Source: JACXTP01 sp963789555 | Lineage (GTDB): Archaea; Thermoplasmatota; Thermoplasmata; Methanomassiliicoccales; UBA472 | Reading direction: 5' to 3' | Length of the DNA: 64,000 bases | Assembly: GCA_963789555.1 (NCBI GenBank) | Contig: CAWBKY010000003.1 | Span: 181,829 to 245,828, forward strand | In this document: positions 9,465 to 18,136 of the stretch, piece by piece | How the letters are laid out: every line of letters starts with the position of its first letter | Numbering within the stretch: the stretch's first letter is position 1 | Program-made: the position numbers and the translations under genes | The notes under the pieces: generated by a model | Databases searched by the model: none | What the model was told of the DNA's origin: nothing | The model's input: the letters and a program-made list of their open reading frames with translations, nothing else

Positions 9465-10133
9465 ATGACAGATTGGTTCGGCAAGCGCAGGGAATCGGTC
9501 ATAGCCAAAGGCATAAGGGACCATGCGGAGAAGGTGTGCGACACCGTCTCCGAGATCAACCGCGCCTTCGGGGCGATGGCCAACAACGACCACAACAAGG
9601 CGTTGGAGGCCTTGAAGCGAATGGTCTACTCGGAGAAGGAGGCGGACAACGTCGAGGAACGCATGTCCGAGGAGCTGGCCAAGGGAGACCTGGCCTCCAA
9701 GGAGCGCGAGGACCTCATGCACCTGGTCCGGCGCATGGAGGACGTGGCCGATTGGGGCAAGGAGGCCTCTCGGAACCTGCAGCTGGCCATCGAGGCGAAC
9801 GTGCACGTGCCCGCGCATCTATGGAAACGCTTCTTCGAGCTCACCACCGAATTGGAGAAGGCCGCCAAGGCCATGCGCCAGAGCGTGGAGGCATTGGGCG
9901 TCAACGCAGAGATGGTGATGAGCCAGGAGAAGGCGGTGGGCGTCCTGGAGCACATCATCGATGACATGTACTTCAACATAAAGAAGGAGATATTGCTGAC
10001 CGATCTGGACCCCAAGGGGGTCTATCTCCTCATGGACATGCTGCGTTGCCTGGAGGAATCCTCCGATTCCAGCAAGGACGCCGTGGACATGCTGCACATT
10101 TTGGTCATTAGCGACCAGTTCCATTCAAGATGA
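9465..10133 (+). CDS. PhoU-like protein (DUF47 family)
   Basis: Helical protein of about 222 residues with the DUF47/PhoU-like pattern of paired coiled helices and acidic metal-binding residues (EKEADNVEERM, EDVADWGKEA, CLEESSDSSKDA). Family members sit beside phosphate or other anion carriers and are thought to regulate them. Start taken as ATG 9465 just after the ATPase 2 stop; an in-frame TTG at 9447 would overlap it. Its place as last gene of the importer operon suggests that it controls the transporter, perhaps for an oxyanion. Confidence 0.85.
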   Translation: MTDWFGKRRESVIAKGIRDHAEKVCDTVSEINRAFGAMANNDHNKALEALKRMVYSEKEADNVEERMSEELAKGDLASKEREDLMHLVRRMEDVADWGKEASRNLQLAIEANVHVPAHLWKRFFELTTELEKAAKAMRQSVEALGVNAEMVMSQEKAVGVLEHIIDDMYFNIKKEILLTDLDPKGVYLLMDMLRCLEESSDSSKDAVDMLHILVISDQFHSR

Positions 10134-10143
10134 GGCGTTTGCG

Positions 10144-11508
10144 ATGAGCGAGAGGTTGTTCGGTACCAACGGGGTACGGGGAGTGGTGAACGAGGACATG
10201 AGCGTCCAGCTCGCCTTGGACGTCGGTAAGGCCATCGGCACGTTCATGGGCGGGAAGGTGGCCATCGCCACCGACACCCGCACCTCGGCCCACATGATCA
10301 AGAACGCCGTCTCGGCGGGCCTGATGGCCTCCGGCGTGGAGGTGCTGGACCTGGGCATGCTGCCCACCCCGGCGCTGCAGTACTATGTGAAGGGCTCCGC
10401 CGTGAAGGGCGGGGTGATGATCACCGCCTCGCACAACCCTCCCGAGTTCAACGGCATCAAGTGCGTCGACTATGACGGCACGGAGATGCCCCGCCACAAG
10501 GAGGAGATGATCGAGGCGATATACTTCAACCAGAGCTTCGCCCAGAAGAGCTGGCGCACGGTCGGTTCGATGAGGCCGATCACCGGGGTGGGACAGACCT
10601 ACATCACGGTGGTGAGGCGACAGGTGGACCATGCCGCCATCGAGGACGCCAAGCTAAAGGTGGTGCTGGACTGCGCCAACGGAGCAGGGTCGGCCACCTC
10701 CCCCCAGCTCCTCGAGTCCTTGGGGGTGAAGGCGATCACCCTGAACGCCAACCCGCAAGGGACATTCCCTGGCCACGAGAGCGAGCCCACCCCTGAGAAC
10801 CTCCGGGACCTGGTGGAGATGGTCAAGGTGACCGGTGCCGACCTGGGCATAGCCCACGACGGTGACGCGGACCGCTGCATCTTCGTGGACGACAAGGGCA
10901 ACTACCTCTACGGAGACCGGTCCCTGGCCATCGTGGCCCGCTATGTGGTCGCCGAGAGGGGCGGCGGAACGGTGGTCACGCCGGTGAGCACATCCTCCTG
11001 TCTGGAGGACGTGGTCAGGTCCGCTGGAGGGGAGGTCGTCTATACCAAGGTCGGCTCGCCGGTGGTGGCGCGCAAGATGATCGAGGTCAAGGCCATCTTC
11101 GGCGGCGAGGAGAACGGGGGGCTCATCTTCCCGGAGCACCAGTATTGCCGGGACGCGGCCATGACCATGGCCAAGGTCCTGGAGATAATAGCCAAGGACG
11201 GCCCCCTCTCCCGATTGGCCGCTTCGATCCCCGGTTACGCGCTGGACAAGCGCAAGATGCACACCCCGCCCGGCGTCAAGGACCAGGTGGTCGAGGAGCT
11301 CCTCATGCGCTTCGACGGCATGAGGGTGGACACCACCGACGGCATCAAGGTCTACTTCGACGAGGGATGGGCATTGATCAGGCCCTCAGGCACGGAACCG
11401 ATATTCCGCATCTATTCCGAGGCCCGCTCCGACCAGGCGGCCAAGCGCATCGGGGACGAGTGCGAGAAGGCCCTCAAGGAAGCCGTCAAGGAATGTGAGG
11501 GCGACTGA
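10144..11508 (+). CDS. glmM: Phosphoglucosamine mutase (GlmM-like phosphohexomutase)
   Basis: Alpha-D-phosphohexomutase of 454 residues, interconverting glucosamine-6-P and glucosamine-1-P on the way to UDP-GlcNAc. The N-terminus LFGTNGVRGVVNEDM, the phospho-Ser loop TASHNPPEFNGIK, the metal loop AHDGDADRC, the sugar loop GGEENGGLIFPEH and the phosphate-binding RPSGTEPIFRIYSEA are all present. ATG 10144 follows the PhoU-like gene after 10 bases. A second hexomutase lies at 34043-35354, so GlmM versus phosphomannomutase roles cannot be fully separated by sequence. Confidence 0.88.
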   Translation: MSERLFGTNGVRGVVNEDMSVQLALDVGKAIGTFMGGKVAIATDTRTSAHMIKNAVSAGLMASGVEVLDLGMLPTPALQYYVKGSAVKGGVMITASHNPPEFNGIKCVDYDGTEMPRHKEEMIEAIYFNQSFAQKSWRTVGSMRPITGVGQTYITVVRRQVDHAAIEDAKLKVVLDCANGAGSATSPQLLESLGVKAITLNANPQGTFPGHESEPTPENLRDLVEMVKVTGADLGIAHDGDADRCIFVDDKGNYLYGDRSLAIVARYVVAERGGGTVVTPVSTSSCLEDVVRSAGGEVVYTKVGSPVVARKMIEVKAIFGGEENGGLIFPEHQYCRDAAMTMAKVLEIIAKDGPLSRLAASIPGYALDKRKMHTPPGVKDQVVEELLMRFDGMRVDTTDGIKVYFDEGWALIRPSGTEPIFRIYSEARSDQAAKRIGDECEKALKEAVKECEGD

Positions 11509-11537
11509 ACCCCCGCACCCCCAGCTTTTCATCACCA

Positions 11538-13061
11538 TCAATACCCATAGATGGCAGAGAACTTCGCATCCAGGTACTTCAGGAACGGCCTGATGTCCAG
11601 GTCCTTACCGGTAACGGTCTTGACCAGGTCGGCCGGGTCGTAGAGGTTGCCCCTGCGGTGCACGTTCTCCACCAGCCAGTTCTTTACCGGGGCGAAATCT
11701 CCCGCCTCGACGCCCCTCTTCCAGTCCGGCAGGGCCCGCTCCATCTTGTCCAGGAACATCCCCCCATAGATGTTGCCCAGCGCATAGCTGGGGAAGTAGC
11801 CGAAGTAGCCGGAGGCCCAGTGCGTGTCCTGCATCACGCCTTCCGAGTCGTGACGGACATCGACGCCGAGATAGTCCTTGTACTTCTGGTTCCAGACCTG
11901 GGGCAGCTCGTCCACTCCGATCCTGCCCGAGAACAGGTCCCTCTCGATCTCGAACCTTATGATGACATGCATGCCGTAGGTGACCTCGTCCGCCTCGATG
12001 CGGATGCGGCTCGGCTCCACCAGGTTGACTGCCGCCACGAACTGTTCCAACCCGACCCCTTCCAGCGCCCCATTGGTGACGGAGCGCAACCGGGGCAGCA
12101 TGTAACGCAGGAACTCCGGGCTTCGGCCGACGATGTTCTCCACGAACCGGCTCTGGGACTCATGTATCCCGTAGCTGGCGGCCGCGCCGATCGGTTGGTA
12201 CTTCCACGCCGGGGGTTGGTTCTGTTCGTACAGGGCATGCCCCGCCTCATGGAGCACGCTGAACAGGCTGGAGGTGTACCGGTCCTCGAAGTAATGGGTG
12301 GTGATCCGGACATCGTCATAGTAACCGGTGGAGAAGGGGTGCTCGGTCTCGTCCAGACGCCCTCCTTCGGGCCCGTAACCGACGAACTCCATGGCCAGGT
12401 CGCTGATCCGCCTCTGAGCGTCGACGGGCACCTTGCGCTCGGTTATGGACACATCCGGCTCGAACCCCGAGCCCTCGATCTTGTCCAAGACCTTCTTCAA
12501 TCCCCGTCGCATGCCATCGAACACCTCGGTGACGCGATCGGCGGTCATGCCCGGCTCGTAGGAGTCGAGCAAGGCGTCGTATGGCGTCCTGGTGCCCTTC
12601 ACCTGCATCATGATGTCCGCCGCCTGGGCCCTCAGCTCGATCATGCGCGCCAGCTCGGAGCGGTACAGATTGAAGTCCTGGGCCCCCTTGGCCTTCTTCC
12701 ATGCCGCGACGGTCAGGGCGGACTGTTTGGACAGGTCGGCCACCAGGCTCTCCGGCAACCGGGCCGATTCGTCGTAGGCCTTGCGGAAGAGGTGAACGTT
12801 GCGGCGCTGCGCCTGGTCCAGCGAGCCGAGGTCCTGGTGCGCCTCGATGGCGTCCAACAACCTCGCCACCTCCGGGTCGACCAGTTCCTGATGTGCGATG
12901 ACGTCCAGGACGGCCAGTTGCTCGCTCCTTTGCTCCAGGCCGCGCTCTGGCATCTTCGTCTCCATGTCCCAGTGCAATATCCCTATGGCGGACGAGAGCA
13001 GGACGAGCTTCTTGGAACGGGTAAGGAGGTCCTCATAGACCTCCAGGATGGGTGCGGTCAT
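11538..13061 (-). CDS. M32 family metallocarboxypeptidase
   Basis: Zinc carboxypeptidase of the Taq/Pfu M32 family, releasing C-terminal residues from peptides in the cytoplasm. 507 residues, the usual length. The zinc motif HEAGH sits in SVLHEAGHALYEQNQPP (about residue 270), followed downstream by ESQSRFVENIVGRSPEF, whose Glu is the third ligand. No signal peptide. Convergent with the glmM-like gene (29-base gap); the promoter must lie in 13062-13197. Confidence 0.92.
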   Translation of the reverse strand: MTAPILEVYEDLLTRSKKLVLLSSAIGILHWDMETKMPERGLEQRSEQLAVLDVIAHQELVDPEVARLLDAIEAHQDLGSLDQAQRRNVHLFRKAYDESARLPESLVADLSKQSALTVAAWKKAKGAQDFNLYRSELARMIELRAQAADIMMQVKGTRTPYDALLDSYEPGMTADRVTEVFDGMRRGLKKVLDKIEGSGFEPDVSITERKVPVDAQRRISDLAMEFVGYGPEGGRLDETEHPFSTGYYDDVRITTHYFEDRYTSSLFSVLHEAGHALYEQNQPPAWKYQPIGAAASYGIHESQSRFVENIVGRSPEFLRYMLPRLRSVTNGALEGVGLEQFVAAVNLVEPSRIRIEADEVTYGMHVIIRFEIERDLFSGRIGVDELPQVWNQKYKDYLGVDVRHDSEGVMQDTHWASGYFGYFPSYALGNIYGGMFLDKMERALPDWKRGVEAGDFAPVKNWLVENVHRRGNLYDPADLVKTVTGKDLDIRPFLKYLDAKFSAIYGY

Positions 13062-13197
13062 GTGATATCGGCCGAGGATGGGCGGAACGATGCTTTAGCC
13101 TTTACCAAAGACAAGTCGTAGCACGCTGCGTTCGAAGAACGGGTTGAAAAATTATGGAAGGGGAAATCGTTTTTCGAAGCTTGCCGATCGAAAGGTC

Positions 13198-13584
13198 TCA
13201 GACCTTGGTGATCATGCGGCGCTCCATGGCGACCAGGTACATGATCTCCTCTCCAGAGTGGAGCTGTCCCTCGAACTCCTCCGGAACGGCCAGGGAGAAG
13301 TTCTCGAAGGTCTCCAGGTCCATCAGCTGGACCTCGTTGCCCCCGACCGCCAGGATCTGCGCCTTGCGCTTGTCGATCATAGGGACCTGCACCCTGTGCT
13401 TCACCGGGAACACCACGCTGCGCTTCTTCTTGTCGAAGATGCCGACGGCGTCGATGTTGGCCTTGGCCTCGCCATGTTTACCGGGTTTGGATGTGGATAT
13501 GGAGATGATCTTGCAGGGCTCCTCATCGATGAGCATGTAACGGCCCTCTTTCAGCTCACGGACCTCTTGCTGCGTCCACGACAT
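13198..13584 (-). CDS. Translation initiation factor aIF5A
   Basis: 128-residue archaeal/eukaryotic IF5A, the ribosome-bound factor that relieves stalling at proline-rich stretches. The N-terminal SH3-like domain carries the hypusination loop STSKPGKHGEAKANID, where the Lys before HG is the modified residue. The C-terminal OB fold ends with MERRMITKV. The start ATG is about 33 nt from a strong TATA box within the 3' end of nop5. Confidence 0.96.
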   Translation of the reverse strand: MSWTQQEVRELKEGRYMLIDEEPCKIISISTSKPGKHGEAKANIDAVGIFDKKKRSVVFPVKHRVQVPMIDKRKAQILAVGGNEVQLMDLETFENFSLAVPEEFEGQLHSGEEIMYLVAMERRMITKV

Positions 13585-13603
13585 AACAATCTACCCGTCA
13601 ATC

Positions 13604-14692
13604 CTACCTTGATTTATAAATCTTGCCTCTTTTAACCGGCCGCTGCGGCACCCTTGGCTGGCTCTGCGGGCTGGAGACCCGGCGCGGAGGCTCGGGGTAC
13701 TTCTCCTTGACCTCGACCACCCTCGCCTCCATGTCGGCCAGGAGCTTGTCGCCGATGAAGTCGCCCTTGTAGAAGTCGACCTTGGCGGCTATGCTGGCCT
13801 TGGCCGCCAGGCTGCGGGCCACCTTGCCCCTCTGCCAGTATGGCGCCCGGTTCACCATGGGGTGTTGGAAGATCACGCCGTGCTTGGGGGGCCGCTTGCC
13901 GGTCTTCAGGTGCAAGAAGAGGGCCTTCTCCGCCCCCAGCAACTGCACGGTGCTGGAAGGGAACCGCGCCAATCGCCCCAGTCCTCCAGAGATCGAGATC
14001 ATGCGCGCCGCCAGGTTGGCGGACAGCAGATGGGTCAGGTTGGGGGCCACCTTCTGCATGCTCTCCAGGATGTATCGGTCCAACGCCTCCTTGCGCCGGT
14101 ACATGGACTCCAGACCGGAGGCGAAGGAGCGGATGGTCTCCAGGTCGTCCTCGAGCATCTCCGATCCCACCGACTCGAGCTCCATGCCCAGCTCCACCAG
14201 TATCCTGTCCCGGGAGCCATGCTTGGCGATCAGCTCCGCATAGCGCAGGTCCTGGGCGTAATCGGCCAGCTCGGGGAAGTGCAGCCCATACCACTCGTGC
14301 AACCGCTCGCTCATGAGGTTGATGGTCTCGATCAGGTCGTCGGTGGCGCGGATGGCCTGGGCCACGCACCGGTCCTCCCCCAACGGCTCTCGCGTCCTCA
14401 CCTTGCCCAGCTCGACCATGACCTTCTGCATGAACTGCGGCTCCAGGCCGTAGTCCTGAGGTTTGATGAACGAGGAGTCGAAAAGCACCGGCTTCCCCAG
14501 TTTGGAGAGTCGGGGCTCGGCCACCTTCATGCGCTTCTGGGCCAGCCTCCGCTCCTCTGGCAGTATCTCGCCGCGCTGCACGGCCGCCAGCTTCTTGGCG
14601 ATGGCCTTGGCGTCCTTCTCGAACAGCTCATGTCGCTTCACGCTCTGCTCGTCGCAGAGGAACACTCCGAACCACTTGGTGACCAGTATCAT
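13604..14692 (-). CDS. Nop5 C/D-box snoRNP core protein
   Basis: Archaeal Nop5/Nop56/58 protein, the scaffold of the C/D-box sRNP that places fibrillarin and L7Ae for 2'-O-methylation of RNA. 362 residues: N-terminal domain, coiled coil (about 120-230), then the Nop domain with APNLTHLLSANLAARMISISGGLGRLARFPSS and GAEKALFLHLKTGKRPPKHG. The C-terminal tail is basic (RVPQRPVKRGKIYKSR). It follows the aldolase gene by 21 bases on the same strand. Fibrillarin, often its neighbour in archaea, is instead at 25347-26021. Confidence 0.94.
   Translation of the reverse strand: MILVTKWFGVFLCDEQSVKRHELFEKDAKAIAKKLAAVQRGEILPEERRLAQKRMKVAEPRLSKLGKPVLFDSSFIKPQDYGLEPQFMQKVMVELGKVRTREPLGEDRCVAQAIRATDDLIETINLMSERLHEWYGLHFPELADYAQDLRYAELIAKHGSRDRILVELGMELESVGSEMLEDDLETIRSFASGLESMYRRKEALDRYILESMQKVAPNLTHLLSANLAARMISISGGLGRLARFPSSTVQLLGAEKALFLHLKTGKRPPKHGVIFQHPMVNRAPYWQRGKVARSLAAKASIAAKVDFYKGDFIGDKLLADMEARVVEVKEKYPEPPRRVSSPQSQPRVPQRPVKRGKIYKSR
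13613..13621 (-). promoter_or_regulatory. TATA box for aIF5A
   Basis: On the minus strand the sequence reads gatttataaatc, an almost ideal TATA box about 30 nt before the aIF5A ATG. It lies inside the last codons of the nop5 gene, so aIF5A can be transcribed independently of the upstream operon. Confidence 0.75.
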
Positions 14693-14713
14693 TTCGATGC
14701 CCTTCCTTTATGC

Positions 14714-15340
14714 TCACTTCGACCTCATGATGCGCGCCACCTCTTCTGGGGGAAGGTCGGCCGCCCCCCCGATGACATTGACCCGGTACTGCAGTTTGGC
14801 CAGGAACTCCATGGCCTCCATGCGATGGAACGCCTCCCGCACGTCGCGGCCCACCGTGATGGCGCCATGCTTCTCCAGCAGGTAGGCGTTGCTCCAGGAC
14901 ATCGGCTCACCGATGGAGCGGGCCAGGTCCTCCGTCCCCGGGGTGGTGTATGGGATCAAAGGTATTTCCTTTCCCAAGTAAAGCAGCGATTCCGGCGTCA
15001 GCGCCGGGCGCAACCGCTCGCTGGCCAAGGCAAGGACGGTGCAGAACTCCGGATGGGTGTGCACCACCGCCCCGACGTCCGGCCGTCCCCGATAGAAGGC
15101 CAGATGGAATGGCGTCTCTATGCTGGGCCTGCCTCCGGCCGCCACCTCCCCGGTGGCGATGTCGATCTCCACCAGCTTCTCCGCCTCCAGCATGCCCTTG
15201 CACACCCCGGAGGGGGTGATGAGCATACGGCCTCCCTCCATCCTCAGGCTGATGTTGCCCGCCAGTCCGCTCACGAGCCCCTTCTCGTAGAGCAGCTTCC
15301 CATAATGGACCAGCTCCTTCCTCGCCTTCTCGTCCTTCAT
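14714..15340 (-). CDS. Class II (zinc) aldolase, fuculose-1-phosphate aldolase type
   Basis: 208-residue aldolase II/adducin fold. Seen: SGLAGNISLR (phosphate site), TPSG, the zinc ligands in VVHTHPEF and a third His in EKHGAITVG. The catalytic acid is likely within RPSIETPFHLAFY (Glu). The ATG overlaps the mtnA stop by 4 bases. With mtnA immediately upstream the likely substrate is 5-deoxyribulose-1-P or methylthioribulose-1-P, cleaved to DHAP plus an aldehyde. The family alone would also allow fuculose or ribulose phosphates. Confidence 0.85.
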   Translation of the reverse strand: MKDEKARKELVHYGKLLYEKGLVSGLAGNISLRMEGGRMLITPSGVCKGMLEAEKLVEIDIATGEVAAGGRPSIETPFHLAFYRGRPDVGAVVHTHPEFCTVLALASERLRPALTPESLLYLGKEIPLIPYTTPGTEDLARSIGEPMSWSNAYLLEKHGAITVGRDVREAFHRMEAMEFLAKLQYRVNVIGGAADLPPEEVARIMRSK

Positions 15341-16347
15341 GACATCCGCGCTCCCTTGACCTTATGGACCTCGGATGGCTTGATGACGCCTATCTCGGTG
15401 ATGATGCCGGTGACGTACTTGTGCGGCGTGACGTCGAACGACGGGTTCAAGGCCGCCGACCCCTTCGGCGCGATGAGACGCCCGTCCACCTCCGTCACCT
15501 CCGTGGGCGACCGGTTCTCGATGGGTATGTCCTTGCCGCTCTCCATCTTCAGGTCGAAGGTGGAGATGGGCGCCGCGGTGTAGAATGGCACGCCCAGCTC
15601 ATGGGCCAGGACGGCCTTCTCGAAGGTGCCGATCTTGTTGGCGAAGTCCCCGTTGGCGGCGATGCGGTCGGCCCCGACGATGACGATGTCGGTGCCAAGG
15701 CGCAGGAAATGGCCCGCCGCCCCGTCCGGGATGATGGCATGGGGTATGCCCTCCTCCACCATCTCGAAGGCGGTGAGCTTCATGCCCTGCCAGCGCGGTC
15801 TGGTCTCGGAGACGTAGACGAAAAGGGGCTTGCCCTTCCTCCACGCCGCGCGGATCGGCGCCAGCGCCGTGCCGTGGTCCAAGGTCGCCAAGGCCCCGGC
15901 GTTGCAATGGGTCATCACCCTGGCCCCGCTGGCGATCAATCCCTCCCCATGCTCGCCGATCAAACGGCACTTCTCCACGATGGTGTCGGCGTAACGGTCG
16001 GCCGCCTCCTTGGCGTCCTCGCCGTTGGCCATCGTCTCCACCATGAAGTCCACGGCGAAGAAGAGGTCGTGGGCGGTGGGCCTGGTGGACTTGAGCAGCT
16101 TGGCCGCCTCCTGCATGTCCATGCCCTGGTTCTTGGCCAAGAGCATTCCATAGGCCGCCGCCGCGCCGATGGCGGGCGCGCCCCGGACTGTCATGTTGCG
16201 TATGGCCTCCGCCATGTCCTCGCAGTTGTAGATGTCCAAAAGGACCACCTGGTGAGGGAGCAGCCGCTGGTCGATCATGCGCACCTTGTCGCCTTCGAGC
16301 CATAGCGCCCGGCGGTCCTGGACCTTGCCATCTAGCCTTATCCTCAT
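15337..16347 (-). CDS. mtnA: S-methyl-5-thioribose-1-phosphate isomerase
   Basis: Isomerase converting methylthioribose-1-P (or 5-deoxyribose-1-P) to the ribulose form. 336 residues. It has NMTVRGAPAIGAAAAYGM near the N-terminus, the catalytic Cys in MTHCNAGALAT, YVSETRPRWQGMKLTAFE, and the catalytic Asp region VGADRIAANGDFANKIGT. These features favour MtnA over the related eIF2B and ribose-1,5-bisphosphate isomerases. First gene of an mtnA-aldolase-nop5 operon, divergent from the MsvR-like regulator. Confidence 0.93.
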   Translation of the reverse strand: MRIRLDGKVQDRRALWLEGDKVRMIDQRLLPHQVVLLDIYNCEDMAEAIRNMTVRGAPAIGAAAAYGMLLAKNQGMDMQEAAKLLKSTRPTAHDLFFAVDFMVETMANGEDAKEAADRYADTIVEKCRLIGEHGEGLIASGARVMTHCNAGALATLDHGTALAPIRAAWRKGKPLFVYVSETRPRWQGMKLTAFEMVEEGIPHAIIPDGAAGHFLRLGTDIVIVGADRIAANGDFANKIGTFEKAVLAHELGVPFYTAAPISTFDLKMESGKDIPIENRSPTEVTEVDGRLIAPKGSAALNPSFDVTPHKYVTGIITEIGVIKPSEVHKVKGARMS

Positions 16348-16433
16348 CTTCTCATGCGAGTGAGGGCGGAGGGATTAGAAAATTGTTCTTACTGCATGGG
16401 TGGGCAGATTTCCGATATTTCGTCTCAAAACAA

Positions 16434-16444
16434 TATCTTTATTA
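16434..16444 (+). promoter_or_regulatory. Divergent promoter region, TATA box for the MsvR-like gene
   Basis: In the 130-base gap between mtnA and the regulator, atctttattaac is a TATA-like element about 35-40 nt before ATG 16478. A second AT-rich element (ttagaaaattgtt, near 16374-16386) may serve mtnA on the minus strand. A TTTCGTCTC element near 16418 lies between them and could be a regulator site, but I see no clear palindrome. Confidence 0.5.
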
Positions 16445-16477
16445 ACTGGCTTCATTAATCAGAATGTTGGCTAGGAG

Positions 16478-17224
16478 ATGAATAAGAAACCATCGGATTT
16501 TGACGTTTATTCGACCTCGACGGGGTTGCGCCAGATATCCAATCCAGTAAGGCAGAAGATATTGGCCGAGCTGCAACGCCGGGACCTTAGCCTGAGCGAG
16601 ATCGCCACCCTCACCGGGAAGGCGCAATCCACCCTGTCCGTGCACCTTGACAAGATGGTGGTGGAAGGGTTGATCGGTTACCGGGACGACCCGCACGACA
16701 ATCGACGCAAGATATTCTACCTCATCTCAAGGCCGGTCGGTTCCTCGGTGGTGCCAAGGGAGGAGCTGAAGAAGGCGGTCAGCAACACCATCGCCCGCAG
16801 CATCGGCACCCCGTCCACCTTCTTGAAGGGCATGATCCGTTCCATAGTCATCGGGATGGAGGCCATCGGCTTCAACATGGACCCGGTGCTGAAGGACATC
16901 GGGCGGCAGATCGGGACCGAGGTGGCGAAGCGGTTCAACTCCACCAATGTGGAAGGCCTCATCCAGGAGGTCAAGGAGTTCTACAAGGAGCACGAGCTGG
17001 GCGAGGTCGTGGTCTATTCCGTGCACCCGGTCACGCTCATCATCAAGGACGAGTACGACTGCTCCAAGGCGCCCGACGTCGGACGCACCCTCTGTCTTCT
17101 GAACGAGGGCATGCTGGAGGCCATGTTCGAATCGAAGCTGAACATGCCGTTGCGCGTGGTGGAGAAGGAGACCTTCGGTTCCAACTTCAACATGTGCAAG
17201 TACGTCATCGAGCCGTCCCTTTGA
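16478..17224 (+). CDS. MsvR-like redox regulator: winged helix plus V4R domain
   Basis: 248-residue DNA-binding regulator. Residues 15-80 form an ArsR-like winged helix (QISNPVRQKILAELQRR, GKAQSTLSVHLDKM). The C-terminal half (about 105-245) fits the V4R domain, with Cys at about 195, 206 and 240 in DCSKAP, TLCLLNEGM and NMCKYVIEP. This architecture matches MsvR, a regulator of methanogens known to respond to oxidation through V4R cysteines. It is divergent from mtnA and followed by an iron-sulfur flavoprotein, a plausible redox target. A GGAG directly abuts the ATG, so a slightly different start or leaderless translation is possible. Confidence 0.75.
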   Translation: MNKKPSDFDVYSTSTGLRQISNPVRQKILAELQRRDLSLSEIATLTGKAQSTLSVHLDKMVVEGLIGYRDDPHDNRRKIFYLISRPVGSSVVPREELKKAVSNTIARSIGTPSTFLKGMIRSIVIGMEAIGFNMDPVLKDIGRQIGTEVAKRFNSTNVEGLIQEVKEFYKEHELGEVVVYSVHPVTLIIKDEYDCSKAPDVGRTLCLLNEGMLEAMFESKLNMPLRVVEKETFGSNFNMCKYVIEPSL

Positions 17225-17265
17225 CAGACCCCTAGCCAAGACAATCTTGAAATCTTGATCGGTCG

Positions 17266-18066
17266 ATGCCATCGGACATGTCTCTGAAGGTCATCGCGGT
17301 CCTGGGCAGCCCCCGCCGTCATGGTGGCGGTTATGGCGTGGTCAAGAGCCTGGAGGGCAGGCTCAAAGCGCTTGGCGATGTCGAGGTGGAATACGTCCAT
17401 CTCGTCGATGTCGGGCTGCTGCCATGCAAAGGATGCTTCACCTGCATCTCCAAAGGCGAGTCTCACTGTCCGCTCAAGGACGGGAGGGAGGACCTGGAGC
17501 GAAGGATGCTTGCGGCGGACGGGCTGATCCTGGTCTCCCCCGGGTATGTGCAGAACGTGAGCGGTCTGTTCAAGAACTTCATGGACCGGTTCGCCTATAC
17601 CAACCACCGGCCCCGCTTCTTCCACCAGAGCACCCTGGTGGTCGCCAATGGCGGGGCGGGCCTGAAGCACACCCTGCGCGCCTTGAGCATATCCTTGGGC
17701 GGGGCGAGGGTCGTCCACCGTTTGCCGGTGGCGATCCCTCCCTGGCCCATCAACCAGAAGATGCAGGACAAGAACGATAGGGCGATCCAGGGGGCGGCGC
17801 GAGCATTGTACAAGGACATGACCACCAAGGGCCCGTCGCCCAGCCCAGATTTCCAGGAGTACATGCGTTTCCGTTTCTTTTCCAAGGTGGCGCCAGAGCT
17901 AAAAGAGCATCTGCCGGCCGATTATGAGTTCTACCAGGGGAAGAGGGACTTCTACTACGAGACCCGTATTTCCTTGGGCAAGAGATTGGCCGCGGGGATA
18001 CTGGTCCCTCTCGGTCTATTCATGGCCAAGGGAATGGCACCAGCTCCCAAAGACATGTCCAAATAA
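17266..18066 (+). CDS. Iron-sulfur flavoprotein / NADPH-dependent FMN reductase family protein
   Basis: 266-residue flavodoxin-fold reductase. The FMN phosphate loop is VLGSPRRHGGGYG. A compact cysteine motif C-x2-C-x2-C-x7-C (CKGCFTCISKGESHC) matches the iron-sulfur flavoprotein (Isf) type that carries a 4Fe-4S cluster and reduces O2 or H2O2 in methanogens. The C-terminal extension (residues 185-266) includes a possible amphipathic or membrane-edge helix (LAAGILVPLGLFMAKGM). It is 41 bases after the MsvR-like gene. Confidence 0.75.
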   Translation: MPSDMSLKVIAVLGSPRRHGGGYGVVKSLEGRLKALGDVEVEYVHLVDVGLLPCKGCFTCISKGESHCPLKDGREDLERRMLAADGLILVSPGYVQNVSGLFKNFMDRFAYTNHRPRFFHQSTLVVANGGAGLKHTLRALSISLGGARVVHRLPVAIPPWPINQKMQDKNDRAIQGAARALYKDMTTKGPSPSPDFQEYMRFRFFSKVAPELKEHLPADYEFYQGKRDFYYETRISLGKRLAAGILVPLGLFMAKGMAPAPKDMSK

Positions 18067-18105
18067 GATCCGAGCGAGGAAGGGTAATGGTGCCTCACCG
18101 GCCAA

Positions 18106-18114
18106 GATTAAATA
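18106..18114 (+). promoter_or_regulatory. TATA box for the small membrane protein
   Basis: The sequence gattaaata lies about 25-30 nt before ATG 18137, which fits leaderless transcription. Confidence 0.55.
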
Positions 18115-18136
18115 TCACCTAGCCAATCGCAACGGC

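Noticed and set aside
11658..13121. Long open frame of 487 codons opposite the M32 carboxypeptidase
   Set aside because: It is a mirror of a G+C-rich coding gene; composition is His/Val/Leu/Asp-rich and shows no domain, while the opposite strand carries HEAGH and the full family length.
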